Of a stretch of 64,000 bases of DNA, positions 57,527 to 64,000 are shown in pieces (the first letter of the stretch is position 1; every line of letters begins with the position of its first letter). The stretch is from positions 248,001 through 312,000 of the forward strand of contig CANNGN010000002.1 in the NCBI GenBank assembly GCA_947504195.1. The letters are read 5' to 3'. Made by a program: the position numbers and the translations under genes. The DNA comes from an uncultured Vibrio sp. Lineage in GTDB: Bacteria; Pseudomonadota; Gammaproteobacteria; Enterobacterales; Vibrionaceae. Below the pieces are notes generated by a model. It ran no database searches and had not been told where the DNA came from. It saw only the letters and a program-made list of their open reading frames with translations.

Positions 57527-57982
57527 ATGAGCGATAGTGTAAGTGGAATAGAGTTAATCCGTTGTATCTATTCTAGCTCTGCAACCGAACAATTTACTCA
57601 TGACGACATTACCGCGTTATTGGAAAAAGCTCGTAAGCATAACGCGAGTATCAATGTGACTGGGATGTTACTTTACGACGCAGGATCATTTTTCCAAGTA
57701 TTAGAGGGCGATCGTCAAGTTGTCGAAACGCTTTATGAGAAGATAGCCAAAGACCCACTGCATGATAATGTCAAAAAGGTTATTGTGGAATTAGTTGAAG
57801 AACGAGATTTCTCTGAGTGGACGATGGGATATTCCGGCGTCACGCGACAAGACTTGAGAAACATAGAAGGATTGAATGACTTCTTTTCGACCAAGCGCTG
57901 TTTTACCGAATTGGATGAAGGTCGTGCTAAAACACTTTTGGCTGCGTTTAAAGATGGTCGCTGGAGAAATACATTGAAGTAA
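57527..57982 (+). CDS. BLUF-domain blue-light photoreceptor
   Basis: A 151-residue stand-alone BLUF protein. Signature residues: the Tyr of LIRCIYSSSA, the Asn of NVTGMLLYD, the Gln of FFQVLEG and RDFSEWTMGYSG with the Trp/Met pair near the C-terminus. BLUF domains bind FAD and change hydrogen bonding in blue light. There is no output domain, so it must act by protein contact. GGAGGAG precedes ATG 57527; the upstream in-frame TTG at 57512 overlaps that site. Confidence 0.92.
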   Translation: MSDSVSGIELIRCIYSSSATEQFTHDDITALLEKARKHNASINVTGMLLYDAGSFFQVLEGDRQVVETLYEKIAKDPLHDNVKKVIVELVEERDFSEWTMGYSGVTRQDLRNIEGLNDFFSTKRCFTELDEGRAKTLLAAFKDGRWRNTLK

Positions 57983-58090
57983 GCGCGGCTGTTTAAAATA
58001 AACAAAAAGAGTCAGTATTTGATGTCGCTTATAGGCGATATCTGTACATTCAGTATACTGATACTAAATAAATCGAGTCAGTTGGCGAAA

Positions 58091-58741
58091 ATGAAAGAAC
58101 TGTTTAACGAAAGTTTTTATTTTTTAAAGATGAACTGGTGGTCTGTCTTTAAAATTTTTGGCCCCTTCATTATTATCACTAGCGCTGGATCCCCTCTTAT
58201 CGAGTACATCGGTTCTCAGTATCCTTCGTATTGGAACGGCTTATTATACTTTTTTATTACTGGGATGATTCATACTTACTTGATGGTGCGCTTCATTAAA
58301 TTTATGGCGTCTGTTGCATCTGGTCGAGAAATAGAATTGACGGTTTCATTATCGGAGTGGCATAGCTTATTTATCTCTTACATTATGTATGGGGTCGTTG
58401 TGGTGGTGGGGCTTATTGTCTTTATTATTCCTGGCTGTATTTATGGCGCTCGCCTCGCTTTTTCAGAATTTGAAATCGTGTTAAATGGTAAATCTCCTAT
58501 TAAAGCATTTGGTGTTAGCTGGAAGGAAACAAAAGGCCTAACACTCAAACTTTTCTTCATACTGTTTATTATTGTTTGTATTCAGTTCGTAATACTTGGT
58601 CTTTTAGATTTAATAGCAATCTTCTTTCCGTTCGCTCAATTAATCTGTAGCATGCTGTCTGAAGCATTAATGTCTGTGACAATGATCTATTCAACCATCA
58701 TCTTCTTCAGAGCGTATGTGATGAACTCTCCCAGTCATTAA
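58091..58741 (+). CDS. Polytopic membrane protein of unknown function
   Basis: About 216 residues with five to six hydrophobic segments (for example IFGPFIIITSAG, YIMYGVVVVVGLIVFIIPG, LFFILFIIVCIQFVILG). The segment between the third and fourth helices carries a charged KAFGVSWKETKG loop common to YciC/DUF975-like membrane proteins, but assignment is loose. ATG 58091 gives a clean cytoplasmic N-terminus; an upstream in-frame ATG at 58019 adds 24 residues without a ribosome site. The DUF1304 gene follows 43 nt downstream. Confidence 0.7.
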   Translation: MKELFNESFYFLKMNWWSVFKIFGPFIIITSAGSPLIEYIGSQYPSYWNGLLYFFITGMIHTYLMVRFIKFMASVASGREIELTVSLSEWHSLFISYIMYGVVVVVGLIVFIIPGCIYGARLAFSEFEIVLNGKSPIKAFGVSWKETKGLTLKLFFILFIIVCIQFVILGLLDLIAIFFPFAQLICSMLSEALMSVTMIYSTIIFFRAYVMNSPSH

Positions 58742-58784
58742 TGAAAATAAAATCGATGGCTCTGGCGATACAAGGATTATTTAA

Positions 58785-59153
58785 ATGAGTTTACTGCCTC
58801 AAGTATTAGTTGCGTTGGTTGCAATTGAACATGCTTATATATTGGTTCTCGAGATGTTTCTTTGGACTAAGCCAAGAACGCGACGAGTGTTTGGTTTATC
58901 ACAAGAAGAAGCTGAGCAGACTACGGTTTTTGCGGCAAATCAAGGCTTATACAATGGCTTTCTATCAGCTGGCTTGCTTTGGGGGTTATTTCATTCAAAC
59001 ACAGCCTTTGGCGAGCAGATACAACTTTTCTTCTTGAGTTGCGTCGTTGTCGCTGCATTGTATGGAAGCTATTCGGTTAAACGCTCAATTATAGTGGTCC
59101 AAGGGTTACCCGCTTTACTTGCAATTTTGTCTGTGTTGTTTTTGGGGCAGTAA
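58785..59153 (+). CDS. DUF1304 membrane protein
   Basis: A 122-residue protein with four hydrophobic segments. The pattern VALVAIEHAYILVLEMFLW, FAANQGLYNGFLSAGLLWG and VVAALYGSYSV…VQGLPALLAIL is that of DUF1304, a small inner-membrane family of unknown role. AAGGATT precedes the ATG. It probably shares a transcript with the preceding membrane gene. Confidence 0.88.
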   Translation: MSLLPQVLVALVAIEHAYILVLEMFLWTKPRTRRVFGLSQEEAEQTTVFAANQGLYNGFLSAGLLWGLFHSNTAFGEQIQLFFLSCVVVAALYGSYSVKRSIIVVQGLPALLAILSVLFLGQ

Positions 59154-59185
59154 TTAGAAAGTCGTTTTATAGGTAAATTGCGTAA

Positions 59186-59371
59186 TTGAAACGGCTCTGG
59201 TCAAAAAACTACGACGCATTTTCACAAGAGCGAGTCGCGAATGAGATCGCCGATACCTTCGTCTTACTTTCAGCGTTAGCGTCTGAATTTAATATTGACT
59301 TAGAACACGCGGTAGAACATAAATTTTTCCAGTCAGACAGTAAGCGACACTGGGCCAGCGCTGAATCTTAG
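59186..59371 (+). pseudogene. MazG-like pyrophosphohydrolase remnant
   Basis: A 61-codon frame beginning TTG without a good ribosome site. The sequence FSQERVANEIADTFVLLSALASEFNIDLEHAVEHKFFQSDSKRHW resembles the C-terminal half of MazG-like nucleotide pyrophosphohydrolases (E-x-A-D-x-x-x-LL…gIDLeeAv). The N-terminal half with the metal-binding ExxE pair is absent here. It is therefore probably a decayed fragment; a functional mini-protein is less likely. Confidence 0.45.
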
Positions 59372-59499
59372 ATCACCAAGTGCACATGCATGCTTACTAA
59401 TTAACATATTTTCTTACATAAATTCACATTTCCCCTACAATAAATAAAGTAACTAATTCCCTGCGCTTTAGTTTTATATTTATATTTTGTGAGGTATTT

Positions 59500-61098
59500 A
59501 TGTTTGTTTGGAGCATTAAGAAAAAGCTATCAGTTCTATTAATAAGCTTAATAACCCTTATTATGATTAATATTTTTGGTATGTTTGAAATCGCTAAAAC
59601 GGGTTATTTTACTTATTTAGAGCGTGAATACCTTATAGGTGTTGAATCGATACAGCTTAATTTAGACAGAATGTCAGTGCCGAATCAAAGTTTAAATGAG
59701 ATTAAAAGTTATATTGATAAAAAAAACACTAATTTTAGACAACAAGGCATTGTGCAAGGATTACACACTACAACTCTGCAATCTGAATTATGCTTAGGAG
59801 CGGTAAATTTTGCAGAAGACATAATTTTTAGGGTATTAGGATTTGGCAAAGCCATCGATGTATGTACTGAAGCAATTGATACAAATCAACAATTTAAGTC
59901 GTTAGTGCTCGCTTTTCAACAAGATAATTTAACCTTCAGTGAGTTTTTATCACAAATAGAGTCGCCTTTCGCGCGCTTAAAGAATCATTCTGAGGAATTT
60001 TCTGTATTAATTCCTGAGATTAGAACCTTTATGGTCAACCTGATAGTAACCATGACAATCGTATTATCGTTAGGGTTAATAGTTGCATTTATCTTTACGA
60101 TAAAAGGTATTCAATCTAGTCTTAAAACGCTTCGTGTAGATATTCATGAAGTAGAGAAGCACAACCAACTTGATTACACCGTTAGATCAACAAAAGATGA
60201 TGAAATTGGACAAGTCGGTAAATCATTTAAAAGTTTACTTAAAAAATTTCAACACATTATTATTCAATTATCTCAATCTAATCACTTGTTGCTTGATGAA
60301 AGTTCCAAATTAAAAGTGCTTTCAGAACAGTCGAATGAAAGTGTTTGCGAACAGTTTCAAATGACGAGTCAAGTATCGAGTTCAATCGCACACATGACCT
60401 CAGCGTTAGATCAGGTCTCAGCCAATATTAATCAGGTCGCGTCAAATGCTGGTGATGTCAATCAATCTGCGGAAAAAGGGAAAGAAGTCGTCAGTTTTGC
60501 AATAGCAAAACTACAAGAGCTTGTTTCTGAGATATCAACCGCGACCACCGTCGTAAATGACTTAGCGGAAAGTAGTGAGAAAGTAAGTAAAGCACTAGAA
60601 GTGATTACCCAAATAGCTGAACAAACGAATCTATTAGCACTGAATGCTGCGATAGAGGCGGCGAGAGCTGGCGAGCATGGTAGAGGGTTCGCAGTTGTTT
60701 CTGATGAAGTAAGAACACTCGCAACTAGAACCCAAGAATCAACTAAAGAAATTGGCGATATTATTCAACAACTAAGAACGGGCTCTGAAAATGCAATTTC
60801 AGCCATGGCTAAAAGTCAGCAGCAAGCTGAAGATACCATGACGACTACCGAAGGGGCAGGAGACAGCCTTAACGAGATAACGGAGCTTTCAAAAGATATC
60901 ACTGAAGCCACCGGTCAAGTTGCCGTTGCAGCACAAGGCCAAATCGAAGTACTAAAAGATATTAATAGTAATGTTGATACTTTAAGTCAATCTGCAGACT
61001 CAGCTAAAGCAATAGCAGAGCGAACGCAGCAATCTGCATTAATATTGAGTGATAATGTAGATTCAACCGCCAAGCTTGTTAACACATTTAAAGTATAG
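59500..61098 (+). CDS. Methyl-accepting chemotaxis protein
   Basis: A 532-residue receptor. A membrane helix (about 10-30), a periplasmic helical-bundle-like sensor of about 150 residues without clear Cache motifs, a second helix (about 180-205), HAMP and the signalling domain with [20 protein letters not shown] followed by [11 protein letters not shown] (Ser in place of the usual Ala). The periplasmic part has two cysteines ([10 protein letters not shown] and IDVCTEAID) that may form a disulfide. GAGG precedes the ATG. The ligand is unknown. Confidence 0.9.
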   Translation: MFVWSIKKKLSVLLISLITLIMINIFGMFEIAKTGYFTYLEREYLIGVESIQLNLDRMSVPNQSLNEIKSYIDKKNTNFRQQGIVQGLHTTTLQSELCLGAVNFAEDIIFRVLGFGKAIDVCTEAIDTNQQFKSLVLAFQQDNLTFSEFLSQIESPFARLKNHSEEFSVLIPEIRTFMVNLIVTMTIVLSLGLIVAFIFTIKGIQSSLKTLRVDIHEVEKHNQLDYTVRSTKDDEIGQVGKSFKSLLKKFQHIIIQLSQSNHLLLDESSKLKVLSEQSNESVCEQFQMTSQVSSSIAHMTSALDQVSANINQVASNAGDVNQSAEKGKEVVSFAIAKLQELVSEISTATTVVNDLAESSEKVSKALEVITQIAEQTNLLALNAAIEAARAGEHGRGFAVVSDEVRTLATRTQESTKEIGDIIQQLRTGSENAISAMAKSQQQAEDTMTTTEGAGDSLNEITELSKDITEATGQVAVAAQGQIEVLKDINSNVDTLSQSADSAKAIAERTQQSALILSDNVDSTAKLVNTFKV

Positions 61099-61322
61099 TT
61101 TGCTGAAAGGGCAACAATTCTAACGAGTATTTGAGCAAGGAACATGCATAAACTGCTATGGTTGTGATTCCTACCCAAGGAACACCACCTAGCGGTTCAG
61201 AACCATAAATACCAGAAATAAACAGCCGTTTTAGCATCACAATTTAGTCTTCAATACCAAGAGTCGGATAAAAGATGCGGTACTCTTTATAGACAAAATA
61301 AAACCTATGGAGAGGTATTTCC

Positions 61323-61814
61323 GTGTCAGATGATAAATATGTACTAAAGAAAGCAGAAATTGATGCAATGGAAGCACAGAAAAAGACGCACTTCTTGAAT
61401 CCCAATGCTCAATGCACGAATAAATCTTTGGGTGACCGTGTTGGATTGACGGGTTTTGGTTTTCATATTATGGAAGTTCAACCGGGCCATGACTCCACCG
61501 AGCACCATTTCCACTATAACGAAGATGAATGCCTTTACGTTCTTTCAGGAGAAGGCGTCGCGATCGTTGGACAGGATAAATTCCCAATTTCAGAAGGTGA
61601 TTTCTTAGGATATCGCAAAGGTGGATTCCCTCATTCCCTGATTAATACGGGGAATTCTGTTCTTAAATGTATTGCCGTCGGTCAGCGCTTAGAAAGCGAT
61701 GTTGTCGATTACCCAAATCAGGAAAAACGTATTTTTAGAACCAAAGGTCTTAGCTGGAAAGTCGTCGAATTTTCCGACGTACAAGAAAGGCCAATCATTA
61801 AAAGTGACAAGTAG
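61323..61814 (+). CDS. Cupin-domain protein
   Basis: A 163-residue single-cupin protein. Cupin motif 1 reads PGHDSTEHHFHYNEDECLYVLSG with the metal-binding His, His and Glu, and motif 2 reads GDFLGYRKGGFPHSLINTG with the last His. The start is GTG at 61323 with a strong GGAGAGG upstream. Such proteins may be dioxygenases, isomerases or ligand sensors; nothing narrows it. It is monocistronic. Confidence 0.85.
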   Translation: MSDDKYVLKKAEIDAMEAQKKTHFLNPNAQCTNKSLGDRVGLTGFGFHIMEVQPGHDSTEHHFHYNEDECLYVLSGEGVAIVGQDKFPISEGDFLGYRKGGFPHSLINTGNSVLKCIAVGQRLESDVVDYPNQEKRIFRTKGLSWKVVEFSDVQERPIIKSDK

Positions 61815-61881
61815 GCCATTACATTAATAGATGTTGCTCACCAATTTTCTTTGGCTCGGCGTTTTGTTTGATAAGCTGACC

Positions 61882-63036
61882 TTATCGAAGTGGTCGAATG
61901 TGGTAGTTTGAAACAGTTTCAACCTGATTAAATGCAGCAAATTTCACTAATTCAAGGTCGAATTCGGCTCTAAATTCATCGATATTTTTTAGTAAAGGAT
62001 CGATAAATATATTGATCACCTCTAGGTGAGATCGGGCTTTGTGAGTTTTACAGTCAATCATGCCGACTAGGGTTCCATCCCATAAAATGGGCAAACAAAA
62101 GTAACCAAATTTTCTTTTGACCGCAGGCGTATAACATTCAAGTAAATAATCAAAGTTGAACAGTCGCTTGGTTTTTGCTCGCTGGATCACCAGATTGTCG
62201 AAAGGGGAAAGGATATTGACTTGTTTGCGCTTTAGTTGCTTATTTAACAGGGCTAATGAGTTGGCCGATGTAAAATAGAATTCGCCGTTGACTTCAACCT
62301 GTTCAATCAGACCTTGTTCACCCATCTCATTTAGCGCGGTTTTTACGTGAGCCTTAACGCCTTTCAACAAGTAAACCATCTCATTGAGTTGACCAATACC
62401 GTGTTCAGCCAGATAACGTTGAACAAGAAATTTGGCATGTTCTTCTGGAGTGGGCTGTGTTGTATCAACGTGATCAGGTAATACACGTTCTGTGATGTCA
62501 TAAACCTTATGAAAATTTTTACGCTCAGTAATCATCAGATCGCCCTGCATGTAGAGCGTTTCTAGAGCTTGTTTACTGGGTTTGGTCTCCCATCCCGTTT
62601 TCTTTGTGACATCAGAGGCAAAGTCTTTTGCCATCAGTGGTCCTTCATCTTTAATGCGTTCGAGTACCGAGGCCATTAGCTTTAAATCTTTACGAAACCA
62701 ATGCTGTTGTTGACCGGATTTAAGTGCGAGTTTACGTGGCAAAGAAAATCGAAAATCTTTCATCGCTAAATAAGAGGCGGCATGCGACCAGTATTCATAA
62801 ACTTGCTTTTCTTTAACCATTTTATCTAAGTGATCGGTTTGGTAATCAGGATTTCGATTCCATAAGGTATGGTGGTGGGCGCGTTGAACCACAGAAATGG
62901 TATCGATTTGTACATACCCTAACGCTGTCATCGCTTTAACCGTTCGCTGGTACGGGGTTCCTGTGAGTTGCTGCGCATGTAATCCTTGCGACAGTAACGT
63001 GACTTTTCGAGCTTGAGCTAATGAGAGTGATTCCAT
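61882..63036 (-). CDS. YcaQ-like DNA glycosylase (HTH_42 superfamily)
   Basis: A 384-residue protein of the AlkZ/YcaQ family. It unhooks interstrand crosslinks and removes alkylated bases. The catalytic signature is VQIDTISVVQRAHHHTLWNR, with the Q-I-D triad typical of the YcaQ branch. Winged-helix segments (about 130-165 and 215-255) and the C-terminal SPFDNLVIQRAKTKRLFNFDY are further family marks. The neighbours offer no DNA-repair context. Confidence 0.87.
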   Translation of the reverse strand: MESLSLAQARKVTLLSQGLHAQQLTGTPYQRTVKAMTALGYVQIDTISVVQRAHHHTLWNRNPDYQTDHLDKMVKEKQVYEYWSHAASYLAMKDFRFSLPRKLALKSGQQQHWFRKDLKLMASVLERIKDEGPLMAKDFASDVTKKTGWETKPSKQALETLYMQGDLMITERKNFHKVYDITERVLPDHVDTTQPTPEEHAKFLVQRYLAEHGIGQLNEMVYLLKGVKAHVKTALNEMGEQGLIEQVEVNGEFYFTSANSLALLNKQLKRKQVNILSPFDNLVIQRAKTKRLFNFDYLLECYTPAVKRKFGYFCLPILWDGTLVGMIDCKTHKARSHLEVINIFIDPLLKNIDEFRAEFDLELVKFAAFNQVETVSNYHIRPLR

Positions 63037-63261
63037 GTGCAGACATATCTTCTAGGTATAGTGGTCTAACTTTAACAGATACCTTGTTTTGTTTCATAAA
63101 TAGACTACTAAAACCAGATGCAAATGCCTTGTATTTAAAGGCTTTCAGCTCACTAATCCATGAAATTAATAGGGTTTCAACTTCGCGAAATCTCGATTTA
63201 TAACTTAAAATAAAGTAACGGTATTACGTTGAAGTGCGTACTTTCGCTGGGGGATATAAAA

Positions 63262-64000
63262 TTGAGAATCTATTTAGGATGTTTGCTTGCTTTAACCTGT
63301 TTTCAGGCGAAATCGGATAACGTGCGGATTTATACGTGGGAAGAGTATCTTTCCGAAGATGTTATTGAGTTATTCGAAGAACAAACGGGCCATAGCATTA
63401 CTCAAATCTACTTTGAAAATGAACAACTTAGAGATGAAGTCATCACCACCGACCGAGCGTTAGCGTATGATTTGTTCATTATGGATGGGTATACTCTTAA
63501 CGCGTATAGCGCGGCTGGAATGGCAAAAAACCTCAGCTCTGTCTCGATTCCCAATTTAAAACACATTAACCAAATTGCGTCATCGGTCTGTGGCGATTGG
63601 GGAGTCCCTTACTCTTGGGGAACGATGGGGATTGGTTATCGAGAAAGTTTGATAACGCAACCAGTCACTTCTTGGTCTCAGGTGTTCTCTTTATCTAAAA
63701 AAGGAACCAACATTGTTATCCCATCTGATGATTTAGATACGGTGGGCTTTGCGCTACTGAGTCTTGGTTTAAACCCTATGACCAATGATGAGAATGAATT
63801 ACGACAAGCATATAAGTTACTGGCTAATAGCAAAAAAGACATCTTAGCGTTTCGCTCAGCAGTAGGATACTCATTAGAAATGATGGCGACGTCATCGATG
63901 GAGATGGCGGTGATGTATAGCGGCGAAACGTATACGATCCGTGAGGCAACAGGTCAGGACGATTGGCACTATGTCGTTCCACAAGAAGGCACGTTAATGT
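63262..64000 (+). CDS. PotD-like periplasmic binding protein or sensor domain (partial)
   Basis: A frame running off the window end after 246 codons. The start is TTG at 63262-63264 behind GGGGGA. A short signal peptide (IYLGCLLALTCFQA) is followed by VRIYTWEEYLSEDVIELFEEQTG, DLFIMDGYTLNAYSAAGM and WGVPYSWGTMGIGYR, the pattern of spermidine/putrescine-binding proteins. It could be a transporter subunit, an NspS-like polyamine sensor, or the sensor half of a larger GGDEF or kinase protein. The C-terminus is needed to decide. Confidence 0.75.
   Translation, partial: MRIYLGCLLALTCFQAKSDNVRIYTWEEYLSEDVIELFEEQTGHSITQIYFENEQLRDEVITTDRALAYDLFIMDGYTLNAYSAAGMAKNLSSVSIPNLKHINQIASSVCGDWGVPYSWGTMGIGYRESLITQPVTSWSQVFSLSKKGTNIVIPSDDLDTVGFALLSLGLNPMTNDENELRQAYKLLANSKKDILAFRSAVGYSLEMMATSSMEMAVMYSGETYTIREATGQDDWHYVVPQEGTLM

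Noticed and set aside
1..64000. Prophage, insertion sequences, integron or CRISPR
   Set aside because: No transposase, integrase, phage structural gene or regularly spaced repeats found on reading the window.

Overview
The window looks like chromosome from a Vibrio or a close relative in the Vibrionaceae. The evidence is the gene repertoire: ravA-viaA, acpH, a YeeX-type protein, yceH, helD, a YccS-type protein, methylglyoxal synthase, a bacterial HMG-CoA reductase, a MneA-type manganese exporter, a BLUF protein, and many chemoreceptors and diguanylate cyclases. The base composition is moderately AT-rich and even. I see no integrase, transposase, phage module or CRISPR array. Species cannot be fixed from this sequence alone.

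Layout. 1-5.5 kb: a FAD oxidoreductase, a HAD phosphatase, galE, acpH, a TetR regulator and a NUDIX hydrolase. 5.7-8.9 kb: the ravA-viaA operon. 9.1-9.3 kb: tRNA-Leu(UAA) and tRNA-Cys(GCA). 9.6-16 kb: an Aer-like receptor, thioredoxin 2, YeeX, YceH, a GIY-YIG protein, a TraF-family barrel, a PilZ protein and a small outer-membrane protein. 16.2-25.5 kb: cobQ, HMG-CoA reductase, a YccS-type protein, helD, mgsA and glgC. 25.9-33.4 kb: an SH3-like membrane-anchored protein, a LysE exporter, a macA-macB-outer membrane factor operon and a DSD1-type PLP enzyme.

33.7-38.3 kb holds the most intriguing locus. It is a five-gene, end-to-end coupled operon encoding a TVP38-FAD disulfide oxidoreductase fusion, a secreted DUF547 protein, a 73-residue secreted protein, a CDP-alcohol phosphatidyltransferase and a sterol-desaturase-type hydroxylase. 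This reads as an uncharacterised envelope-lipid or redox pathway.

38.5-53.8 kb is signal-rich. It has three GGDEF proteins (one split by a frameshift), two chemoreceptors, a manganese exporter behind a Fur-like operator, and a malonate module (malonyl-CoA decarboxylase, malonyl-CoA synthetase, GntR regulator). 54-57.3 kb is a ferrous-iron uptake locus: feoA, feoB and a small Cys-rich membrane protein, with a divergent CxxC protein and Fur-like and FNR-like sites between. 57.5-64 kb has a BLUF photoreceptor, two membrane proteins, a MazG-like remnant, another chemoreceptor, a cupin, a YcaQ-type DNA glycosylase and the start of a polyamine-binding-like protein cut by the window edge.

Themes: environmental sensing (four chemoreceptors, three diguanylate cyclases, one PilZ effector, one BLUF sensor), metal homeostasis (feo, manganese export) and envelope or lipid functions. 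All functions are read from sequence motifs and remembered family features. No database search was run.
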